Below are positions 1 through 10,119 of a DNA stretch of 64,000 nucleotides, one piece after another. The translations under genes were made by a program, and so were the position numbers. Under the pieces are notes generated by a model. It ran no database searches. It was not told the origin of the DNA and saw only the letters and a list, made by a program, of their open reading frames with translations. Numbering within the stretch: position 1 is the first letter of the stretch; each line of letters starts with the position of its first letter. The stretch is from positions 7,922,501 to 7,986,500 of the forward strand of contig NC_060107.1 of NCBI RefSeq assembly GCF_021155765.1, written 5' to 3'. Source of the DNA: Diprion similis (taxonomy: Eukaryota; Arthropoda; Insecta; Hymenoptera; Diprionidae).

Positions 1-2172
1 AACTTTTAGGAAGTAGATTAGTTTTAACGGCGCGAAATGTAACTGGTAGTTTACTTCGAGTTATTTTTTTTATTTATTTTTTTTTTCATGCATCGGTGGT
101 GTCTTAAAAGGTCATTGGCCTTTTATAGCATTTGGTGTAATAGGATATATTAAACAGCAGCGGCATTTATACTGGCCATGGCATCGTTCGCGTCGTTCGT
201 TAGTTGCATTTTCGATTATAATACTATAGTTCTCCATTCCACCTTTGGCAACGGCTCAATACAATTCAATCGAAAAACCAGTTTCTTTTTCTAAAACACC
301 ATATTCAGATGAGAATCGGTCGAACGATTTATACATAAGCTACGAGTAATAAATTTGAATCGTTCTGAACACATTTTACTTTCCTCTGTGATGTCTGCCA
401 AGAAAAAAATTGATGAAAAAAAATACTTTTAAACTCCGAAATAGGGTCCAAGAATGTAGGTAGGAAATCGTTGCGCTTATAGTAAGCCAACTTAATCCTC
501 CTTGCATATAGATTATTGTAGAATATAGGTCACTGCTGCGATTTGCAGGACTTTATTGTTAGAAATGACAAACCACTACAGAGGACAAACGCAGGTTATA
601 AGCAGGTTTTATTGACACGAAAGATTCAATATTACAAACTGGTTACCGACAGCGTTTCTTGTGACCACAATGTACGAAACAAGCGATAATAAAAAAGAAT
701 GGTAAAGAGTTAAGCTTTAGGTTGAAAAATGAAAAAAAAAAAAAAAATGATTAAAATGAAAGAACCACAAAGTAAGAACATGTCGTACAAGATTGTAATA
801 TGATTCCATATAGTAACGTGATTCGAACGTTCCAATTGTCAATTGGATTGATTCTAATCAATTGGTATTATATGTATTATTGGAACAGATCGAATAATTG
901 CATAATAATTCCCAGGGAGTGTGTTTAATTTCACAGTCGGATTATTGCTTCACAATAATATCTTTTCTCTTCTCTCTCTTCAACTTTTTAATATTTTTTA
1001 ACTCTTGAAACAGAGCTAGTCTGAATAAATAATAAATGATAATACTTATAAGTATAAAATAACGCTAAAGCTAGAGTCACAACAATAGTTATAATAATAG
1101 TAATATAATCACTTTAACAGAAAAGCATAATGCAAGAAGTATACTATATAAAGACTTAAATGCAATACGGAAATAAAAAAACGAGCTATGGCGTACCAGT
1201 CGGTTATAGGTTTGTTCAATTTTAATCCTAAACAGTTATTGAGTATGTGAATTCACCACACCGATTCAATTAGTATATCATATGTATGTAGTAGGAAGCT
1301 ATTTATTAAACATTTATCATCCGTAGATAGTGTGAATTTCATTCAACACGGACAGGGGCAATTGAACAGTTTTAAAATTTACCTTTATTGCTTAATTTAC
1401 TATGTATAAAGGAATAAAGGAAGATGTGAATCCTTAGACTGAGGTAGCCACTGAACAGATATTGCAGAATGCTAAAATGCTAAGCCAGAAAATATTTATC
1501 AAACCTAATAAGTCTCGTTAGTGGTTATCGAGTACATGTTATGGACTATGGTAGTAGGTAAGAATAACTATTTCATCATTGTCGTTCAATTAATATTTCT
1601 ACAAACTTATCTAATATAGCAAGTACTATAATTGGAAGCAGAATTCATACTGATGGTGCCAGTGGCGTTGTGATTGCAGAAAGAAAAAATACAATACGAA
1701 AAAAAATCTAAAAATTTATAATGTAATCTTCACACGTGAAATAGCATTTTGAAGATGAGGATGAAGTTAGTAACATTACAGTAACTATGCATGTTTAGGA
1801 AAAATTCTTTAGGAATGTTTGAAATTTAGCAAACCACAATAAACAAAACATACTCTTATTCTGAACAGCCGACTCTTTGAAAGTCATTCTAAAATTGTGT
1901 AATAATGATTTTTCCCCTGATGATCCGTCATGTTAGCGTTACTAACTTTAGTCTCATTTTTTATGATGGAAATATTGCAACAAGAAATAAATAAGAATAT
2001 TGAGGTTTTTCTCATAGGATTCCTCATCGGATAACACTATTTTGATCGGGGTGAACGTAAAACATTATGTGGATCCAACTGAATCGAAATATTACGTCGT
2101 TCTATTGCTCGACTCTCTATTTTTTGCTTTTCGTAATATGTAATGTAATAATTCTTGCGTCATGCTTTTTAA
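1..2172. other. AT-rich non-coding DNA left of Sirt7
   Basis: No convincing coding exon on either strand. The stretch is AT-rich, with homopolymer runs (T-rich around 64-87, A-rich around 728-747) and several AATAAA hexamers on the plus strand, for example near 1171, 1413 and 1838. It could be the 3' UTR or flank of a plus-strand gene that ends left of the window, or plain intergenic DNA. I see no RNA gene or transposon-coding sequence here. Confidence 0.5.
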
Positions 2173-2178
2173 TTTATT
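2173..2178 (-). terminator. Poly(A) signal for Sirt7
   Basis: TTTATT on the plus strand reads AATAAA on the minus strand, about 97 nt past the Sirt7 stop codon. This is a usual distance for a short insect 3' UTR. The site is inferred from motif and position only. Confidence 0.5.
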
Positions 2179-2274
2179 AATTTTTCTTTCACAGCATATA
2201 CCAAGTCGACGTAAAACAGGAACAATATTCATACTCGCACGACACATACACTTTTTAAATGGCGACAGCAGATG

Positions 2275-4796
2275 CTACCGCTTTTTTCTCATACCTTTGC
2301 GATATCCCTTCCCAAACCAGCCAGGGTTTTTAGCTGATTGTATTATCGGCGTTGTGGGGTCTAATACTAAAGATTCGTTTTCCTGAATTGGTTCTGGATT
2401 GGAATCAATTTCAGACTCTGTATTATCAGTCGCTGAGAGGTCCGCAGAGACAGGATCGTCCCCGTCTCGTGGATAAAATAGGCAAGTTAAGGACCCCTCG
2501 TTTTCCATACAAAACGAACAGGCAGGTTTTGGTTTTGGTGACTCAATCATATGTGGCGGTACTTGAATAAATGGGTAGTAAAAAAACGGTGTTAAATGTG
2601 GATACATGTACATAGGAGGAAAAGGCAAGCCCATGGAAAGAAATGGTAGGGCTGTGAAGTATGGGGCGGGGTAAGCCGTCATCGGCTCCGATGTAGTGAT
2701 TTGTGAATTGCAGTCTTCTTCAGTTTTTGGCATAGTTTCATCGTCACCGTCCTCTTCTTTTACCAATTTTTGATTAACGTCGATACAGTTTTTCGAATCG
2801 CTCTCAACTAAGGTTGCAGGTTCCTCGAGGCACGGTTGTGACGTGGTCGATTGTTCGATCGCTTGAAGTCTTATAGCGTGATGAAAGATTGGGTCTTTGG
2901 CTCTGTTATACTGTTCTATTTCGAGCCCCAAGTGGGTCATTACTTTCTTCATTACTTCGTCGCACCTTCCGTTTATTTTCAAGACCGCATTTTCGTCCTT
3001 GGGCGTCCATTGAAGATTTACGATATACAAGGCAGGTCGTTTGTTCACTGGTCTGTCCATCTGCCAAAGCCATGGGTACTTCTTCAGGACCTTTAAACTC
3101 GAGCCCAAACACAAAATAATATCGGCTTGTTTTGCCGCTCTGCTTGCTCCGTTCCAATTTATAGGCCACGACAAGTTGCCCCGTTCGCCAAAATGCACTA
3201 TTGAATCTTGTAACACGGAATTACATTTGTGACATGTTCTACCTGTCCCATGAGAATACCTCGCAGTCTTTTCAGTCACATCGAAAAGCCTCCAGTACTC
3301 TCGGTTCGGCTTACACGTTCTACAAACCTCGATATACATGTCTCCGTGAACCTCTGATAATAGTGCACGAGGAATACCACTTCGCAAATGCAATCCATCA
3401 CAGTTTTGGGATACGATATGTTTCAATACTCGTGCCTTGTATAGCGCATACAGAGCCATATGCGTTAAGGTGGGTTCCGCCTGACTGAGATCATGATTTC
3501 TGTGTGGAATTAAATGATTTACTTCTAACTTAAAAATGTCTTTATAGTCTGAATAGCTTCAAAGTATGTCAAACAACGAGCTTATTACTACGCTCTGATT
3601 TCAACTACATCTTTCCACAGAAAATGCTTATTTATTATAATTTATAAGAAAAATAAGGTATGAAGTAAACAACTTTTCCATTTACATGAATAAATTCAGA
3701 GTGAAATCTTTAAATGCTGTGAATCCTGCTTTTGTATAGATTTCATTCAACTCACCCAATGTCTTTTCCTTGTTGTAATCTCGTCCAAACGCCATTGGTT
3801 CCTCTGTAATCAGGAATGGAGGCAGCCGTGCTGATACCAGCTCCTGTGTAAACTGCAAGCGAGGTAGCTCTACTGAGTGCTGCTGCAAGCCGCATACATT
3901 TCTCTTCCAATATTTCTGGAGCATCTTCCACTTCTTCCAATCTCGCCTTTACTCTGTCCCTTTTTTCTTGCCTGTGGTAAAATAAATTCAGCATGCTATA
4001 AGCTTTCATACACTTAAATAACATCAAAGTCGCAGCTGCGTCAATATGCTCAATATTCAAGAACTCCATTCCGAGCGCTATAATAGGTATAAGGAATCTA
4101 GAATGGAATGTTTAGGTGCCATTGAATTGAAAGAAAAAAAATTTCATTTTTGTCAAAGTGGAAGAGAATAATTTCAATACATGGTACGAGTAACTTGGTA
4201 CTGATAATATTCTATGGCCCCTGCAGAGATATCGTTCATGTTTTTTGTAACAAATTTGAAGTAAGTGAATAAGAATTGTGCCTATGAGACAAGCGAGGAC
4301 CAAACTACGCTAAGACTGGTGTATAGGAAGATGACACTCAACTGAAATTAGGTATATGATTGTCAAAATACGAGATAATTGTCGTTGTACAAAATGGCCA
4401 TGCAGGTATGTATACATACCTAAGGTTAACCTCTTTGACGACGTCTCCACAGGATAGTAAAATGTCCTTTTCCTCGTGAGTCCGATCAGTTTCCGACTTC
4501 TGTAGTATCGAGGCGACCTGAATACAAAAGGTGTTAGTCAAGAGCCGAGTATAAATACGGATATTTGTTTACAATGGGAAATGAGCGATAACAAAAAGGG
4601 AAAAGTGAGATTAGCTCGATTGACCCGAGGGACGTTGCGAAATTAGGAAGACCGGGAGGGACGATGATTGTTGATGTTAATTTCGGATGAATTCTACCTT
4701 CTTCAAAGTAGCGACACGTTCGTCCTTAGCACGGAATGGTTTAACGGTAACGGAACGTCTCCTTGACAGACATTTCTCCACGCCAACCTCCTCCAT
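2275..4796 (-). CDS. Sirt7: NAD-dependent protein deacylase sirtuin-7
   Basis: Four exons joined in phase on the minus strand: 4796-4698, 4517-4420, 3971-3756 and 3499-2275 (stop included), giving 545 residues; all introns are GT-AG. Sirtuin marks are the NAD-binding GAGIS stretch with SIPDYRG (residues 109-123), [11 protein letters not shown] (169-179), catalytic His189 in [10 protein letters not shown], zinc cysteines 197/200/227/230, and GSS plus VNLQWTPKD. The N-terminal basic helix and the C-terminal GWFGKG...RKKR tail identify SIRT7 rather than SIRT6. The family works in the nucleus and nucleolus, removing acyl groups from histone H3K18 and other substrates, and supports rDNA transcription. 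Human SIRT7 is 400 aa. The extra length here lies in a tail after residue ~331, with an acidic stretch, a Pro/Tyr/Phe/Met-rich block (413-454) and a Cys cluster (465-477). It is divergent from Mettl23. The start is the first in-frame ATG before a 33-codon exon; the exact start is slightly less certain than the rest. Confidence 0.97.
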
Positions 4797-4998
4797 TTTT
4801 AATCAAGAACCCTTTTTTAAACTCAGATTTGCGCATGACGAAACTACGAACAATACGAGTAACAACATAAAAGCTAATTTTTTATCAGAACGTAATTGAT
4901 AGCGGTGTTGAAATATTTCCTTGCAGAACGTCGTCCTGTAATTAAGTAATCATGATAAATACAAAGAATATTTAATACACTTCATCACATCGATAGTT
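4797..4998. promoter_or_regulatory. Compact bidirectional promoter, Sirt7 / Mettl23
   Basis: Only 202 bp separate the divergent start codons of Sirt7 and Mettl23, so both promoters and 5' UTRs must share this space, unless a 5' UTR intron extends it. A DRE-like ATCGATA lies at 4989-4995, directly before the Mettl23 ATG, and a TGCGCATG motif lies near 4831. Both motif types occur in broadly expressed insect promoters. The shared promoter follows from gene layout; the motif roles are guesses. Confidence 0.6.
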
Positions 4999-6464
4999 AT
5001 GCCGGGATTAGAAGAAAGTTTTTGGTTTCACTCAAGTCCTTCCGCGCAAGGCCCAATGTCCGATGGGGTCGCCTCCGAGCAAGTGAAAAAATTCTTTTTC
5101 ACATCTCGAAGGAACTTGGAACTTGATCAGGACGACGAATCACTTGAGATTTACATACCCGAGGTGAGCAATACGATTTTCATCATTTACCACCGCGATA
5201 AATCGCCTATTTTATCCTCCAACCGACTGCTACCGGTATTACGCGTTTTGGTTAGCTCATCAAAAATTTCACAGTTTCACCCCAACCATCCTTATTTCGC
5301 ATTCACTGCCGTATTTTCAACGTGTCTCATACTCCTAATTAACGATTTATCATCTACATATGTCCGTTGTTGGCCAGTAACGGTTAAACATGCATAACAC
5401 GAACATAACCTCAATTCCACTAGGAGGTCATATTCTGAACAAAGATTCTGAAGAGGACCTAACGCGAAACTTCTGTTTTTTAATATATGATCATCGAGAC
5501 GATAACAGTAACACAGAAATTAAAGAATAACTATTTTTTCCGGCAAGACAACTAAAATATTTTCAAGTTGAAGGTTAATCAGCACGATCTGATTTCAATC
5601 GTTATTTTGTGTAATTGTACCAGTTATTTTGTTTACGTTTGTTTTACAAATTAAAATTCTCAGAAAATCTTGTTTTCACTGAATCAGAATTTGTGTTTTG
5701 CAAAACTTCTCTTGTAGCAGATACTTCTCAATCACACTCTTACGTAGATTCAGTGGAAACGAAACAATATGATTCGTACCTTCTGTTACATTAAATAAGT
5801 ATCTTAATATTGAAATAATACAATGTCGAATTGAACAAGAATTATACAAACATGTTTTATTTTTTTCTCAACTAATTAGCTCCTGCAGGCAAGCTACAGC
5901 TTTTACACTTGGCCGTCAGCTCCTGTTCTGGCGTGGTTCTTGTGGGAACATCGTGAAGATTTGGTTGGGAAAAGGGTACTGGAGCTTGGTTCTGGTACAG
6001 CGCTTCCTGGAATAGTGGCGAGCAAGTGTGGAGCTCTAGTAACACTCAGCGATTCTGCAAGTCTACCAAAGAGTTTGCAGCATATAAAGCGTAGTTGCGA
6101 GCTGAACGGTGTTTTGTCGCAAGTTAAAGTAGTTGGAGTAACTTGGGGCCTCTTCTTGTCTGGATTATTTTCCATTGGTCCTCTAGATTTGATCCTAGGA
6201 TCCGACTGCTTTTACGAACCAACTGTCTTCGAAGACATTGTTGTAACTGTCGCCTTTCTACTAGAGAGAAACTCAAACGCAAGATTCTTGTGCACTTACC
6301 AAGAGCGTAGTGCCGACTGGTCCATTGAACACTTACTCAATAAGTGGGGGTTGACCTGTACACATATTCCTCTTGCTGGGCTTGGCGCTAACTCAGGTAT
6401 AAATATACAAGAGTTGATGCAAGATCATACAATTCACTTACTCGACATCAGACGAGCATCGTAG
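4999..6464 (+). CDS. Mettl23: Methyltransferase-like protein 23
   Basis: Two exons, 4999-5163 and 5889-6464, joined in phase 0 across a 725-bp GT-AG intron, giving 246 residues. The class-I (Rossmann) methyltransferase fold of family 16 is seen as the SYSFYTWPSA strand-helix entry (57-66), motif I VLELGSGTALPGI for S-adenosylmethionine binding (85-97), the acidic LSDSASLP after strand 2, GVTWG, and the post-motif GSDCFYEP. The later TYQERSADWSIEHLL...KW...HIPL block is typical of METTL23. The mammalian protein is mainly nuclear and has been linked to arginine methylation of histone H3; the substrate in this animal is not shown by sequence. The N-terminal ~45 residues are longer than in human (190 aa); Met20 is a possible alternative start. 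The stop is only 28 bp before the SLIRP ATG, and no poly(A) signal intervenes, suggesting a shared transcript. Confidence 0.95.
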
Positions 6465-6492
6465 AAAAACAGAATCATTGAGAGACCTTGTC

Positions 6493-6771
6493 ATGGCAGC
6501 AAAAGTTGCAGGAGTTACTAATAAATTGTTCGTAAGCAACTTGCCTTGGACTGTAGCACATAAGGAGTTGAAAAACTACTTTTCACAATTTGGCTTTGTC
6601 TCCAGTTCATATGTTGCATTTGACTTGAAGACTGGAATGAGCAGAGGCTTTGGCTTTGTGACATTTTCCAATAAAAAAGAAACGATTGCTGCAATGAATA
6701 TGGAGACTCACATTCTAGAAGGAAATCGAATATATGTGAAGCAATTCCAAAGTGCCGCGTCACATTTTTGA
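6493..6771 (+). CDS. SLIRP: SLIRP-like mitochondrial RRM RNA-binding protein
   Basis: Intronless, 92 residues, essentially one RNA recognition motif. RNP2 is LFVSNLPW (12-19), RNP1 is RGFGFVTF (51-58), and the pre-RNP1 segment FDLKTG matches SLIRP and related small single-RRM proteins. In animals SLIRP pairs with LRPPRC in mitochondria and stabilises mRNAs of the respiratory chain. Only about 10 residues precede RNP2, so any import signal must be very short or internal; human SLIRP has a longer basic leader. ATG 6493 is chosen because the open frame upstream reaches only a TTG at 6478, and methionine here leaves a full RRM. It sits 28 bp after the Mettl23 stop and 69 bp before Acbd6 on the same strand. 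It could be another small RRM protein, but size and neighbours favour SLIRP. Confidence 0.86.
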   Translation: MAAKVAGVTNKLFVSNLPWTVAHKELKNYFSQFGFVSSSYVAFDLKTGMSRGFGFVTFSNKKETIAAMNMETHILEGNRIYVKQFQSAASHF

Positions 6772-6840
6772 ATTGCATTTTTTTTCCGTTAAATTAGTCA
6801 TACTAGAGATAAGCTCAACTTCATAAAAAAAATAACAATT

Positions 6841-7551
6841 ATGGCTAACAGTGAGACCACTGATATATCTCAGCTTGACAAAACATTCGATAGGGCTGCA
6901 GATCACCTTCAATCTTTAGCATCACAGTTAGATTCTGGACAGCTTTTAGGCTTTTATGGTCTCTATAAACAAGCTACTGTAGGACCGTGTGACATACCCC
7001 GACCAAGCTGGTATCAAACCCAAGCTAAACATAAATGGGAGGCATGGAAAGCACTGGGTGACATGGGCAAGGAAGTTGCTATGGGCAGTTACATACGAGC
7101 AGTAGGTAAACTGGATCCTACGTGGGAGAAAGATGCTAGATTAGAATCACAGGCTTGGGTCACAGTTAGTCGTTTACCCAACACAGATGTAGAACTTCGA
7201 GATATAGACAAGACTTTGTTAGATTGGGTTAAAGACGGAGATGAAGAAAAGGTTAGAGATATAATAGGCACAGATCGGAAATCCATAAACGTTTCTGACG
7301 ACTCTGGAATGTTACCGATACACTGGGCGTCTGATCGAGGCTACATGCCGACTATAAAATGTCTTGTTGAGAACGGAGCTGAAGTAAACGCTCGAGATGA
7401 CGAAGGACAAACTGCCCTGCATTATGCAGCTTCCTGCGGTCATGCAGAAGTAGTAAAATACCTTTTGTCTGTCGGCGCTCAGTGTGTAAAGGACAACGAT
7501 GGTATGACCCCGAAAGATGTAGCGGATGATCAAATAGCGGCAATGCTCTGA
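6841..7551 (+). CDS. Acbd6: Acyl-CoA-binding domain protein 6 (ACB + ankyrin)
   Basis: Intronless, 236 residues. The N-terminal acyl-CoA-binding domain (about 10-100) keeps the family signatures FYGLYKQATVGPC and KWEAWKALGDMGKEVAMGSYI, which hold the acyl-CoA phosphate and acyl chain. The C-terminal half has two ankyrin repeats (153-185 with MLPIHWASDRG, 186-218 with QTALHYAASCGH) and a partial third ending in GMTPKDVA. The order ACB then ankyrin is diagnostic of ACBD6 (Drosophila anox). The family binds C18-CoA esters, and in human it aids N-myristoylation by handling acyl-CoA. Length is close to human (282 aa). It starts 69 bp after the SLIRP stop on the same strand, with an A-rich leader (ataacaattATG) and no canonical poly(A) signal before it, so it is probably translated from the same transcript as SLIRP. 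Confidence 0.97.
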   Translation: MANSETTDISQLDKTFDRAADHLQSLASQLDSGQLLGFYGLYKQATVGPCDIPRPSWYQTQAKHKWEAWKALGDMGKEVAMGSYIRAVGKLDPTWEKDARLESQAWVTVSRLPNTDVELRDIDKTLLDWVKDGDEEKVRDIIGTDRKSINVSDDSGMLPIHWASDRGYMPTIKCLVENGAEVNARDDEGQTALHYAASCGHAEVVKYLLSVGAQCVKDNDGMTPKDVADDQIAAML

Positions 7552-7600
7552 CACTGATGTAGTAAACTTTTCTGTACTTTATGTCTGTATCCATTGTATG

Positions 7601-7606
7601 AATAAA
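7601..7606 (+). terminator. Poly(A) signal after Acbd6
   Basis: AATAAA lies 49 nt past the Acbd6 stop. It is the first such hexamer after the Mettl23 stop, so it may end the transcript of the whole Mettl23-SLIRP-Acbd6 cluster. Confidence 0.6.
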
Positions 7607-9896
7607 CCATAATGTAATATTGATGGATTCTGTTATTCATGCCTTTGCATAAGTTGAAATCTTCAATTAAATATTGAGATAAGTTTGACTGAGTTACTGA
7701 AAAGCGATTGCAGGAAATGGTAAGCTAGTTTAAAAAAATTATTTCATGCTGCTCAACAACTTGTAGAATTTTGAGTAGAGATATGCTTTATTTATGTACA
7801 AACAAATCCTTTTATGCTCCAAAATACTCACAGCCGAAGCTTTCTTTAGGCATGATACTTGCTCTATCGGTATTTATCTCATACTTGTAAAACAGAAAAC
7901 AACTGATCAGCACGGATTATTATTACTGATTAAAATAGAAGCGGCACAATGTCATGTTATTCATCATGTCCTGTGTTCCTCGGCAAAAGGATACTTGATC
8001 GAAGAGTGCAATTTTGTGACCTTGCTTCATCTCTACTCTCTTAATCACGCAACTATGGTGACTTGCACAATATTTTCATGAATCGGGAAGTACCTTTTCA
8101 ATCAATTTCAGATGACTATAGATAGATTACAGAATTTTTTACATCAGTAATACGAATTTTCAAATTGCACGCTGATCCTAAATTCTTAATAGTTCAACAA
8201 TATTATATAAATTATAGCAGACAATTTCCATTGGAACCAATTAGTCTAATACTTATGAAATAAAAGTAGTTACCTACTGAAATTAAATTCAATCTTACTG
8301 ACAGAAGACAACAACAGGACATATTCAATCAGTCAATAAGCGGTTACTGTAAACAAAATGCCCTAAGCAATTAGTAATATAAGATTGTAACTTAAGCACT
8401 AAAATGATGTCATTTTATTACGATTATATCTTAGTAAGACCTTTAAAATATATTATTTTTTTAAATTTAAAAACACATAACTAAAAATGATTTCATTACC
8501 ATGTAGATTTGCCTAATTCTATGCCCATGTTAAAAAGTACAATTAGGCAGTTAATGCAATAGTATAATATAATGTATGTATGTATAAAACAATTTATGAC
8601 CAGTGGATAATTATTCACTGTTTTATATAAATGCATCAATTTGAAGGTGCAACTAATTCTGAATTAGGTACACATTGCTTCATGATATATCAAAATCTTT
8701 GACTCGTACGTCTCATCGTTAAACCCCAATCAGTTCATTGCTAATTGACAATAAACATTATTATTCATACTTAGCACTCGTTCGTTTAATATATAAGTAT
8801 TATATAGATATACATCTCTTGATATAGATGTAAAATTGAATTTCCATAGTAATTCTATCACATATTGTATTCTTAGTGTGATTTCAGGTTAAATTACTAT
8901 TTCTATCCTACCTACATTGAAACTATCCAACAAAACATAAATCGACGAATTCGTTTTGTGGGAAGATTTGATAAAATGCAAAATAACAGCCCATGTTAAT
9001 CGACCCAATATAATTCTCGGCAAAAATCCAATTATAATAGTGAAAAATTAATGATCCTCAATACATATTTCATACAATTGGAAATAAGTTTTCAATACTG
9101 TTTCAACACGTATACGTGCGGTATCTTATGTTAACTATACAATATTCCTAATATCTTGGCTAAAAAACACCAAATAGTTCAGGAAACTGTTTCAAGTAAA
9201 CTCTAATCAAACGATGGGTGATTATTTTATGCTTAACACAAGTATCACAAGTTGCAATAAAATCAATTTTAATTGATTTGCTGTCACTTGTCAGAATATT
9301 GTGCTTAAATCACGTTACATGTATCGGTAAATATTATCATCGAGTCATTGAATCACTTTTGGGGATCAAGAAGAATATAGTTTCCTAGCACCTGATAAAT
9401 GTCATTCTTTACTCCCTGTAGTATATTTAGTGTAAAAAGAGTAATGTAAAAAACTAACGAAAAATCATCCGTTAAAGCAGTCTTAAAATTGCTTTTTAAA
9501 ACTCCACTAGGTACATGATTAAATAAATGTCATTAACATACATCGAAGAAAAAAAAATCGAAATGTTCGCTTGATCCACAGCGAGAATTGAAAACAAGCA
9601 AAAAAAAACTAAGAAATAAAAGTGATGTATCTTAATTGTAGGAGCATACCAATCTTTGTGCGAAGTAAAGTATTTTAAACAAAAGATGTGAGTTTCAGGC
9701 TATGAGAATCACGTTTTGATTAGCCTAATCATATTAACTGTGACCCTCTCTACCATGTTTGAATAACTTTGAAGCTAATTGATTTAATAGTGCAAACCGA
9801 CTTGAATTTTGGTTTTAAAAACTTTGCAAATGTATAAGTTTACGCAATTTACCGGTGCAAAAATATTCTTATGCTTTTCGCGTGCTTTTCATAAAT
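7607..9896. other. AT-rich gap between convergent gene ends
   Basis: No coding exon is evident. Acbd6 (plus) and the RhoGAP gene (minus) converge here. Several plus-strand TTTATT hexamers (minus-strand AATAAA), for example at 7787 and 9897, could serve as alternative ends for the RhoGAP transcript. Much of this stretch may therefore be a long 3' UTR of that gene. Confidence 0.4.
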
Positions 9897-9902
9897 TTTA
9901 TT
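9897..9902 (-). terminator. Candidate poly(A) signal for the RhoGAP gene
   Basis: AATAAA on the minus strand, about 220 nt past the stop codon of the RhoGAP gene. It is the nearest canonical signal. Farther ones, such as 7787-7792, would give a 2.3-kb 3' UTR. Confidence 0.4.
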
Positions 9903-10119
9903 GTAATAATTCCATCCTCAAAAGATCAAACAATCATTATTTAATTGCAGCATAAATATATTTGTACAAACTTGATGAGCAATAAAGAATTTTACTCCAA
10001 ATAGCACAAAACTCACTTCTGGCATCGTTTGAAAGGTTTAAAAAATATTTATATCAATTTATAGATCCTAGTAACAGCAAACGGGAATCGCTGATAAGTA
10101 ACAGAAATGAGCTTCTCAC

